7,174 nt of DNA from an uncultured Roseburia sp. (GTDB lineage Bacteria; Bacillota; Clostridia; Lachnospirales; Lachnospiraceae): positions 1 through 7,174 of the forward strand of contig CAMGET010000063.1 in assembly GCA_946055175.1 (NCBI GenBank), read 5' to 3'. Below are positions 1 through 5,217 of the stretch, piece after piece. Position 1 is the stretch's first letter; each line of letters starts with the position of its first letter. The translations under genes were made by a program, and so were the position numbers. The notes beneath the pieces are model-generated. The model was given only the letters and a program-made list of their open reading frames with translations, made no database searches and was not told where the DNA came from.

Positions 1-31
1 TTCTTAATATAAATATACATCTATGATAGGG

Positions 32-38
32 AAAGGAG
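32..38 (+). promoter_or_regulatory. Ribosome binding site deciding the dinB start
   Basis: AAAGGAG lies 5 nt before the ATG at 44. It supports that start over the in-frame ATG at 23, which is preceded only by AT-rich sequence. Confidence 0.75.
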
Positions 39-43
39 TTTTC

Positions 44-1246
44 ATGGCAAATCCACTTATATTTCACGTTGATGTGAATTCCGCTTTTTTAAGCTGGGAA
101 TCCGCAGACCGCCTAAAAAAGAATCCAGCTGCTCAGGATTTACGTCTCATTAACGCTGTGATAGGCGGTGACGAAGAAATGCGTCACGGTGTTGTCTTAG
201 CCAAATCTCCTTCCGCCAAAAAGTATGGCATCATGACCGGAGAACCCTTAGCTCAAGCCAGAAAAAAGTGTCCCAATCTGGTTATTGCCCCACCAAACCA
301 TGCACTTTATGTAGATTATTCCAAAAAGTTCATTCATATTTTGGAAGAAGTTGCTCCTAAGATTGAACAGTGCAGCATTGATGAAGCATTTTGTGATATG
401 ACCGGTACCGGCGCCCTCTATGGTGACCCGGTAATTTTTGCCAACAAATTAAAAGACCGTATTTACCGGGAACTTGGATTTACCGTTAATATCGGCATTT
501 CAACCAACAAGCTTCTTGCTAAAATGGCTTCAGATTTTAAAAAACCAAATCTCGTTCATACGCTGTTTCCGGAAGAGATTCCAACTAAACTTTGGCCTCT
601 TCCGTTAGAAGACCTATTTGGCATTGGAAAATCTACGGCAAAACGACTTCATGCCATGGGCTTTACCACCATTGGTGATTTAGCCCATGCCAATAAACAA
701 TATTTACTTTCAAACTTTAAATCTCAGGGAGAATACATTTGGAACTCTGCAAACGGAATCGCTTCGGCTGAATTAACTTTTATTCCTCCTGCCAATAAAG
801 GATATGGTAACTCGATTACCTTGCCTTATGACGTAACAGATCTTGATACTGCAAATAAAATTTTACTTTCTCTTTGCGAAACTGTTGGAGCCAGAGTCCG
901 TGCAGACGAAGCTTATGTCAGTGTTGTACAGGTTCAGATTACAGATTGTAATTTTGCACGCCACTCACGGCAAATGTCCTTACCTTCTACAACAAATGTC
1001 ACAGAAAAGATATATTCCTGTGCAAAGAAATTGTTTGCCGACTGTTGGGACCATACACCGATTCGTCTTTTAGGTGTCAGTACCAGCAAAGCATCAGCAG
1101 ACAGTTATGAACAGTACAACCTTTTTGATCAGGATAAATTTGAACGATTATCCAAATTAAACTCAGCCATCGACAAAATCCGTTCCCGTTACGGCGATGA
1201 CTCTATTAAACGTGCCTGCTTTCTGGAACCGGAAGAAAATGATTAA
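44..1246 (+). CDS. dinB: Y-family DNA polymerase (DNA polymerase IV type)
   Basis: Error-prone translesion polymerase of 400 aa that extends primers across damaged template bases in the cytoplasm. Visible landmarks: HVDVNSAF at residues 8-15, with metal ligand Asp10 and Phe15 at the steric-gate position; CSIDEAF at 110-116 with the catalytic Asp113-Glu114 pair; TNKLLAKMASD at 154-164; a helix-hairpin-helix-like FGIGKSTAKRL at 192-202; then a little-finger domain. QYNLF at 357-361 matches the QxxLF sliding-clamp binding motif. The GGD and RHG stretch (41-49) resembles the clostridial branch more than E. coli DinB. I chose the ATG at 44 because AAAGGAG (32-38) lies 5 nt upstream; the in-frame ATG at 23 has no ribosome binding site. 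The stop overlaps the stop of the opposite-strand ABC remnant. Only 43 nt of upstream DNA is visible, so no promoter or SOS box can be judged. Confidence 0.93.
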   Translation: MANPLIFHVDVNSAFLSWESADRLKKNPAAQDLRLINAVIGGDEEMRHGVVLAKSPSAKKYGIMTGEPLAQARKKCPNLVIAPPNHALYVDYSKKFIHILEEVAPKIEQCSIDEAFCDMTGTGALYGDPVIFANKLKDRIYRELGFTVNIGISTNKLLAKMASDFKKPNLVHTLFPEEIPTKLWPLPLEDLFGIGKSTAKRLHAMGFTTIGDLAHANKQYLLSNFKSQGEYIWNSANGIASAELTFIPPANKGYGNSITLPYDVTDLDTANKILLSLCETVGARVRADEAYVSVVQVQITDCNFARHSRQMSLPSTTNVTEKIYSCAKKLFADCWDHTPIRLLGVSTSKASADSYEQYNLFDQDKFERLSKLNSAIDKIRSRYGDDSIKRACFLEPEEND

Positions 1247-1476
1247 GCCATTACTTCTTCAAATTGAGAATTATAAAGCTTCGCCATTTCAAATTCTTCT
1301 GTTGTAATCTGCTCCGGAATCACATGTTCTACACCACTATTAATAATACCAACGTCAATAATATTTAATGTATATTGTGGCATTGCCAATTCGCACCAAA
1401 CCTGTACCATAAGCATAAGAACAATTAGAATAATCGTCTTCCAGTACGGAATCATATTTCTAAATATTCTTTTCAT
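1243..1476 (-). pseudogene. ABC exporter (permease-ATPase), N-terminal remnant
   Basis: This 77-codon reading frame resembles the very beginning of half-size ABC exporters common in clostridia: a short basic start, one hydrophobic helix (about residues 12-32), then MPQYTLNIIDVGI (33-45) and a GVEHVIPEQITTEEFE segment (48-63). A full gene would encode nearly 600 aa with six membrane helices and a Walker-type ATPase; none of that follows. The frame stops at 1243-1245, inside the last codons of dinB on the other strand, so everything after the first helix is missing. The start has a good ribosome binding site (AGAGAAGGA, about 8 nt upstream), so a short membrane peptide could still be made. I infer an old deletion or rearrangement whose endpoint is the end of dinB. 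Alternatively it is a small membrane protein with a new role. The family assignment is from recognition of the N-terminal pattern. Confidence 0.6.
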
Positions 1477-1516
1477 ACATTTTTCCTTCTCTCTACTTTT
1501 TCTACCACTTTCTGTC

Positions 1517-1525
1517 AGTATAACA
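1517..1525 (-). promoter_or_regulatory. Candidate extended -10 promoter for the ABC remnant
   Basis: On the - strand the sequence reads TGTTATACT, an extended -10 (TGN plus TATACT, 5 of 6 matches to TATAAT). It lies about 40 nt upstream of the remnant's start codon. No convincing -35 box is seen at the usual distance, so the call is tentative. Confidence 0.3.
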
Positions 1526-1542
1526 ATGTAAATATAAACATA

Positions 1543-1568
1543 GGGAATTACCCGGTCAAGTAATTCCC
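1543..1568 (-). terminator. Hairpin terminator after aroD, possibly bidirectional
   Basis: GGGAATTAC (1543-1551) and GTAATTCCC (1560-1568) form a perfect 9-bp stem around an 8-nt loop. On the - strand it starts 24 nt after the aroD stop and is followed by TATGTTTATATTT. On the + strand it is followed by a moderately T-rich stretch, so it could also stop dinB transcripts that run through the ABC remnant. The U tracts are imperfect on both sides. Confidence 0.6.
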
Positions 1569-1592
1569 CATTATTTTAGAATAATTTAGCTT

Positions 1593-2348
1593 TTATATGG
1601 ATACACTTTTGTGAAACACATCCAGAATCTCAATTACATCCTTATAAGGCATCTGTCCCGGTGCACTGGCTTCTTTATGAGATGCAAACGTCACACAGGA
1701 GCCAAAGGTTTCTCCGCAAAGCCGGCTTATCATCCCCATTTTACCCATAGCCATTGTGATAATCGGCGTGTCAGGATTTTCTTTATAAAATTCATTCGTT
1801 ACAGAAAGCAGACGCAATACATCTTCTTCGCTTTGTGGCATAACCGCCAGTTTGACAATATCTGCATTTCCTGCACACATTCTCTCAAGAAGCATTTTCA
1901 TCACTTCACGTTCCGGTGTTTCAAGAAAATCATGATGGGAAGCTACCACTTTCACCCCGTGTTCCTGCAATTCACGAATTTTTATAATCGGATACTCCTC
2001 CTCAAAATATTCCAAATCTAATAGATCTACGCATTTTGACTCCGCCGCAATATCGTGAATATCTTCCAATTCTTCCGGTGTCACATCTGCATATCCACCC
2101 TGTGCTTTTGTTCGAAATGTATATAAAAATACTTTTTCTTTTAAAAATGGCGCAACTTCCTGCAGGATTGCTCTTACTTCATTAAAATCAAGAAATTTTG
2201 GGAAAACATCTACTCTCCATTCAATAATATCTGCTGAGCTATTAGATAATGCAATAATTTCATCAATAATTCCCTGTTTTGTTTTTTCCATAACCGGCAC
2301 ACAGACACACGGTCTGCCGCCTCCTATCTTTTTCCCTTTAATCTGCAC
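1593..2348 (-). CDS. aroD: 3-dehydroquinate dehydratase, type I
   Basis: Cytoplasmic enzyme that dehydrates 3-dehydroquinate to 3-dehydroshikimate, step 3 of the shikimate pathway, through a Schiff base with a lysine. The 251-aa length fits the type I family. Key residues are present: EWRVD at 43-47 (Glu43 and Arg45 for substrate binding), Arg79 in FRT, SHHDF at 137-141 with catalytic His139, Schiff-base Lys166 in DIVKLAVMP, Arg209 in ISRL, and SAPGQ at 228-232. I chose the GTG at 2348 because GGAGG lies 9 nt upstream and the protein then starts like its family; reading on to the ATG at 2408 would add 20 unlikely residues that overlap the promoter. It is divergent from the DAHP synthase gene, so steps 1 and 3 of one pathway share a 130-bp control region. 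A hairpin follows the stop. Confidence 0.93.
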   Translation of the reverse strand: MQIKGKKIGGGRPCVCVPVMEKTKQGIIDEIIALSNSSADIIEWRVDVFPKFLDFNEVRAILQEVAPFLKEKVFLYTFRTKAQGGYADVTPEELEDIHDIAAESKCVDLLDLEYFEEEYPIIKIRELQEHGVKVVASHHDFLETPEREVMKMLLERMCAGNADIVKLAVMPQSEEDVLRLLSVTNEFYKENPDTPIITMAMGKMGMISRLCGETFGSCVTFASHKEASAPGQMPYKDVIEILDVFHKSVSI

Positions 2349-2379
2349 GTTCTGTTTCCTCCAACTAAAAGATGCCTTT

Positions 2380-2408
2380 ATTATAAGATAACAAAAAAAA
2401 ATATGCAA
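2380..2408 (-). promoter_or_regulatory. aroD promoter
   Basis: On the - strand, TTGCAT (2408-2403), a 17-nt spacer and TATAAT (2385-2380). The -10 is perfect; the -35 matches 3 of 6. The spacer holds nine consecutive T followed by GTTAT. The predicted start of transcription leaves a leader of about 25 nt, with GGAGG ahead of the GTG start codon. Confidence 0.65.
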
Positions 2409-2412
2409 ACAT

Positions 2413-2441
2413 TTGACAAGACGTTTCTATTTGTTTAAGAT
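2413..2441 (+). promoter_or_regulatory. DAHP synthase promoter
   Basis: A perfect -35 TTGACA (2413-2418), a 17-nt spacer and TAAGAT (2436-2441, 4 of 6 matches to TATAAT). An alternative -10, GATAAT at 2439-2444, would give a 20-nt spacer. The leader would be only about 30 nt, too short for a T-box or attenuator. Confidence 0.65.
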
Positions 2442-2478
2442 AATTTTTACGAAAGAATTGATATAGGAAGGTATTATT

Positions 2479-3510
2479 ATGAGTTTTCAATTTTTAAACA
2501 AACTGCCATCACCAGAACAGATTAAAACTGAATATTCGTTACCGACCGTGCTAGCTGAATTAAAGAAAAGAAGAGATACCGAAATTTCTAATGTCTTAAA
2601 AGGAATTGATTCCCGCTTTCTTGTTATCATTGGCCCATGTTCCGCTGATAATGAAGATTCTGTCTGCGACTATGTAAGCAGATTAACAAAAATTCAGGAA
2701 GATGTAAAAGATACGCTTATTATTATTCCACGTGTATACACAAACAAGCCTCGGACAACAGGTGAAGGATATAAAGGAATCGCCTCCCAGCCTGATCCTG
2801 AAAAGGCTCCGGATATGGTCGAAGGCTTAATCGCTATGCGAAAAATGCACATTCGTGCAATTGCAGAAAGCGGCCTTACCTGTGCAGATGAGATGCTTTA
2901 TCCTGAAAACTGGGGTTACGTAGAAGATTTATTATCCTATGTTGCAATTGGTGCGCGTTCTGTAGAGGATCAGCAGCACAGACTGACCGTCAGTGGTTTT
3001 GATGTTGCTTCCGGCATGAAGAATCCTACCAGCGGAGACTTTTCCGTTATGTTAAACTCTGTATATGCCGCCCAGCATCCACATCATTTTGTTTACCGCG
3101 GTTATGAAGTGGAAACAACCGGCAATCCTTTAACTCACGTTGTTTTACGTGGCGCAGTTAGTAAACATGGTAATTCTACTCAAAACTATCATTATGAGGA
3201 TTTAATCCGTCTTTGTGACATGTACCAAAAAATGGATTTAGTGAACCCTGCCGCTATTATTGATGCAAACCATTCTAATTCCGGTAAGCAATTCAAAGAA
3301 CAAATTCGTATTGTGAAAGAAGTAATGCATAATCGCAAGTTATCTTCCGACATCCATAATATGGTGAAAGGTGTCATGATTGAAAGCTATATCAAGGAAG
3401 GTGCTCAAAAAATCGGTTCGCATGTATACGGGCAATCCATCACTGATCCATGCCTTGGCTGGGAAGATTCCAAGAAACTTATTTACGATATTGCAGATGC
3501 TTGCCAATAA
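2479..3510 (+). CDS. aroF: 3-deoxy-7-phosphoheptulonate (DAHP) synthase, class I AroF/G/H type
   Basis: Joins phosphoenolpyruvate and erythrose 4-phosphate to make DAHP, the first committed step to chorismate and aromatic amino acids. At 343 aa it is close to E. coli AroG (350). The TIM-barrel landmarks are all there: IGPCSADN at 51-58 with metal ligand Cys54; KPRTT at 90-94; GAR at 158-160; MKNPTSGD at 180-187 with Lys181; LRG at 223-225; NHSNSGKQ at 264-271 with ligand His265; MIESY at 300-304 with Glu302; SITDPCLGWED at 320-330 with Asp323. AGGAAGG (2465-2471) sits 7 nt before the ATG. The positions equal to the Phe-binding pocket of AroG differ (see findings), so the feedback effector is unclear. 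It is divergent from aroD and followed by a strong hairpin. The symbol aroF is a family label only; isozyme identity cannot be told. Confidence 0.93.
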   Translation: MSFQFLNKLPSPEQIKTEYSLPTVLAELKKRRDTEISNVLKGIDSRFLVIIGPCSADNEDSVCDYVSRLTKIQEDVKDTLIIIPRVYTNKPRTTGEGYKGIASQPDPEKAPDMVEGLIAMRKMHIRAIAESGLTCADEMLYPENWGYVEDLLSYVAIGARSVEDQQHRLTVSGFDVASGMKNPTSGDFSVMLNSVYAAQHPHHFVYRGYEVETTGNPLTHVVLRGAVSKHGNSTQNYHYEDLIRLCDMYQKMDLVNPAAIIDANHSNSGKQFKEQIRIVKEVMHNRKLSSDIHNMVKGVMIESYIKEGAQKIGSHVYGQSITDPCLGWEDSKKLIYDIADACQ

Positions 3511-3537
3511 TCATACCTTCCATACTGTATGCGCGAA

Positions 3538-3577
3538 AAAGCACTTTAGATGCAAACGATGTCATCTAAAGTGCTTT
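3538..3577. terminator. Bidirectional terminator between convergent aroF and xerD
   Basis: A perfect 15-bp stem (3538-3552 with 3563-3577) around a 10-nt loop lies in the 82-bp gap between the two convergent stop codons. The stem begins with AAAGCAC and ends with GTGCTTT. On the - strand the run continues to five T, giving a fair U tract for xerD. On the + strand the trailing sequence is less T-rich, but the stem is strong. Confidence 0.8.
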
Positions 3578-3592
3578 CTATAATTTTATATC

Positions 3593-4483
3593 TTATTCAA
3601 TTCTGGGATGTGTATTCATATATACATCTCTTACTTTTTTATTTTGATTCATCTGTGCATATACTAAAGTTGCAGAAATATCTGAATATCCTAATAATTC
3701 CTGCACAGATTTTAAATCTGCTCCATTCCTTACCAAATGTGCCGCAAACGAATGTCGTAAAGTATGTGGTGTAATCTCTGTACGAATACCCGCTTTCCCA
3801 CCATAATACTTTATAAGTTTCCAAAACCCCTGACGGCTCATTGTCTGCCCGGAACAATTGGTAAATAGCCACTCACTGGCTTCATCATCTACTAACTTTG
3901 GTCTTCCCTTTTCCAAATAACGCTCCAAAGCATCTTTTGCCTTTTTACCAAACGGAATACTGCGCTCCTTATGTGCATCAATACAGTTTAAATATTCCAT
4001 CTGTAAATTCACATCAGAGACTTTTAATGAAATCAACTCCGATACGCGAATACCGGTTGCATATAGCAGTTCTAACATTGCCTTATCTCTCAGTTCCTTG
4101 GGCGAATCTCCTGATGGCTGTTCCAATAACTTTGTCATTTCATCCGGCGACAGAATTTCCGGCATTTTCTTTTCAATCTTAGGTGCTTTTAATTTCTCCG
4201 ATGGGTCACTCACTATCACATGAGTTTTGTTTAAGTATGAAAAAAAAGCTTTCATAGAAGCTATACTTCTTGAAATTGTAGCAGGTTTCATTCCACTCTG
4301 CTCTAAATAAAAAATATAAGAATTCAAACTAGCAGTGCTTACGCTTCCTACTGTATGAATTCCCTGCTCTTCTAAAAACAGACTCATCTTTCTTAAATCT
4401 CTCTCATAAGAAACCTCTGTATTTTTTGATGTCTGCTTTTCTGTATGAAAGTATTCAATAAATCGAAGTATCTCCTCTTTCAT
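3593..4483 (-). CDS. xerD: Tyrosine recombinase, XerD type
   Basis: Site-specific recombinase expected to act with XerC at the chromosomal dif site to resolve chromosome dimers. The 296-aa length fits XerD. Residues 1-85 form the SAM-like core-binding domain; from about 108 comes the catalytic domain with Arg146 (ATGIRVSEL), Lys172 (HKERSIPF), His240 and Arg243 (HTLRHSFAAHL) and nucleophile Tyr275 (ATLVYAQ). The ending THPRIE resembles the HPRA tail of XerD. Two departures: LLGYSDI has Tyr266 where the family has His, and the hairpin that normally reads Gly-Lys-Gly is CIDAHKER, one residue shorter. The start codon has only a weak ribosome binding site (GGACGG, 8 nt upstream) and follows a micro-ORF. 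It lies downstream of spoIIM; a spoIIM to xerD order also occurs in Bacillus subtilis. It could instead be a divergent Xer paralogue. Confidence 0.85.
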   Translation of the reverse strand: MKEEILRFIEYFHTEKQTSKNTEVSYERDLRKMSLFLEEQGIHTVGSVSTASLNSYIFYLEQSGMKPATISRSIASMKAFFSYLNKTHVIVSDPSEKLKAPKIEKKMPEILSPDEMTKLLEQPSGDSPKELRDKAMLELLYATGIRVSELISLKVSDVNLQMEYLNCIDAHKERSIPFGKKAKDALERYLEKGRPKLVDDEASEWLFTNCSGQTMSRQGFWKLIKYYGGKAGIRTEITPHTLRHSFAAHLVRNGADLKSVQELLGYSDISATLVYAQMNQNKKVRDVYMNTHPRIE

Positions 4484-4484
4484 C

Positions 4485-4520
4485 CTATAGACCGTCCATT
4501 TTCCCCAAAGTAATTTTCAT
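4485..4520 (-). other. Possible leader micro-ORF upstream of xerD
   Basis: An 11-codon frame (MKITLGKMDGL) ends with TAG, one base before the xerD ATG. Its own ribosome binding site is poor (AAAGAG only 2 nt away). If translated, ribosomes finishing here could restart on xerD, whose own binding site is weak. Short frames like this also arise by chance. Confidence 0.25.
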
Positions 4521-4544
4521 AACTCTTTATCTTTTGCCCCGAAA

Positions 4545-4561
4545 TACCTCTTTTTGAGGTA
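4545..4561 (-). promoter_or_regulatory. Small hairpin at the predicted 5' end of the xerD transcript
   Basis: On the - strand TACCTC and GAGGTA pair around a loop of five A. The hairpin begins one to three nt from the transcription start expected from the -10 at 4570-4575. It has no following U tract, so it is not a normal terminator. Confidence 0.35.
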
Positions 4562-4569
4562 CGCTATTT

Positions 4570-4598
4570 ATTATAATAACAAAAAAAAAGAAAAGCAA
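4570..4598 (-). promoter_or_regulatory. xerD promoter
   Basis: On the - strand, TTGCTT (4598-4593), a 17-nt spacer and a perfect TATAAT (4575-4570). The spacer holds nine consecutive T followed by GTTAT, as in the aroD promoter. The leader would be about 80 nt. xerD may also be read from spoIIM, as no clear terminator lies between them. Confidence 0.55.
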
Positions 4599-4606
4599 TT
4601 ATTTTT

Positions 4607-5134
4607 TTAAGATTTTATTAACTTTTCAATAAAAAAAGGACTTACATAGGCTTCGCAGATACATCCAATCAAAATAATGATAAGAATGATAACAATTGCA
4701 ATCCAGTTTTCGCTTTTTTCTATCCCCACAGAGTAAGTCTGTGATCTATTACTCCAGAGTATAAAAGCTGTGGCATAAAACAGACCATGCGGCAGTACAG
4801 CACAGACAAAAAACAAACTCCCCCACAATCCATTTGCCAGCATAGCCATACTTGCAATTGCACCCAGCATAGCACTTATAACACTTGCAAACACAACGAC
4901 AACTAATTTTTTAGGTACTAATTTAGCAGCAATCCATAATCCAACCGCTGTTTTTAAACGTAAGATAACTATCTGAACGAAGTATGTATCATATAATATT
5001 GATTCGAAAGAAATCATATTTAAACCATATCTGTTTAATATACTATAATTCTCCCATGTCCCACTTCCCAACACATTTATAATGATGCATCCAATCAAAA
5101 AGGAGATTAGATAAATCCAACATTCCCGCTTCAC
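4607..5134 (-). CDS. spoIIM: Stage II sporulation protein M family membrane protein
   Basis: A 175-aa protein with about four to five hydrophobic segments (roughly residues 6-23, 63-73, 77-100, 104-127, 144-160). In the family, SpoIIM works with SpoIID and SpoIIP in the mother-cell membrane during engulfment of the forespore. The features I rely on are the LPHG turn at 114-117 and the C-terminal CEAYVSPFFIE (160-170), which resembles the EAYV-P ending of SpoIIM/DUF95 proteins, plus its place just before xerD, as in Bacillus. I chose the GTG at 5134 because AGGAGG (5146-5141) lies 6 nt upstream. The longer form from the ATG at 5182 has no binding site and starts directly against the U tract of the rny terminator. 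A sigma-E-like -10 lies at 5166-5173. Overall similarity is modest, so another membrane protein family is possible. Confidence 0.65.
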   Translation of the reverse strand: MKRECWIYLISFLIGCIIINVLGSGTWENYSILNRYGLNMISFESILYDTYFVQIVILRLKTAVGLWIAAKLVPKKLVVVVFASVISAMLGAIASMAMLANGLWGSLFFVCAVLPHGLFYATAFILWSNRSQTYSVGIEKSENWIAIVIILIIILIGCICEAYVSPFFIEKLIKS

Positions 5135-5140
5135 CAAAAA

Positions 5141-5146
5141 CCTCCT
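5141..5146 (-). promoter_or_regulatory. Ribosome binding site deciding the spoIIM start
   Basis: AGGAGG on the - strand lies 6 nt before the GTG at 5134. It makes that codon a far better start than the upstream in-frame ATG at 5182. Confidence 0.8.
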
Positions 5147-5165
5147 ATCCCTTCTTCTACCTTTA

Positions 5166-5173
5166 AGTCTATG
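5166..5173 (-). promoter_or_regulatory. Candidate sigma-E-type -10 for spoIIM
   Basis: CATAGACT on the - strand differs by one base from the Bacillus sigma-E -10 consensus CATACANT. Transcription would start near 5159, about 25 nt ahead of the GTG. The matching -35 region (GTCTTTTT, within the terminator U tract) is only a loose match. spoIIM is sigma-E dependent in B. subtilis; here it is an inference. Confidence 0.35.
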
Positions 5174-5190
5174 CCTGCTCATAAAAAAAA

Positions 5191-5210
5191 GACCAGAAAT
5201 ACATCTGGTC
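5191..5210 (-). terminator. rny terminator
   Basis: On the - strand GACCAGA and TCTGGTC pair around a 6-nt loop and are followed by eight T. The stem can be extended by flanking A and T runs that reach the rny stop codon (5218-5220). The symmetric A and T tracts could let it work on both strands. It sits just before spoIIM and should separate the two transcripts. Confidence 0.85.
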
Positions 5211-5217
5211 TTTTTTT

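Noticed and set aside
1..43. Promoter or LexA box for dinB
   Set aside because: TATAAA at 8-13 could be a -10, but any -35 lies outside the window, and no GAAC-N4-GTTC box is seen.
843..1073. 76-codon second frame inside dinB
   Set aside because: Overlaps the well-supported dinB frame and has no ribosome binding site.
1570..1585. ATTATT-TTAG-AATAAT stem next to the aroD terminator
   Set aside because: Only AT pairs in an AT-rich stretch; too weak to call a separate element.
1611..2021. 136-codon + strand frame opposite aroD
   Set aside because: It lies wholly inside aroD, which has all its catalytic residues; the frame is His- and Phe-rich with no recognisable family.
2442..2478. T-box or aromatic amino acid attenuator before the DAHP synthase gene
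   Set aside because: The leader is only about 30 nt and has no stem-loops or leader peptide.
3550..3774. 74-codon + strand frame after the DAHP synthase gene
   Set aside because: Starts in the terminator stem and continues antisense to xerD; no coding support.
3898..4182. 94-codon + strand frame opposite xerD
   Set aside because: Shadow of the xerD reading frame with no start signals or family pattern.
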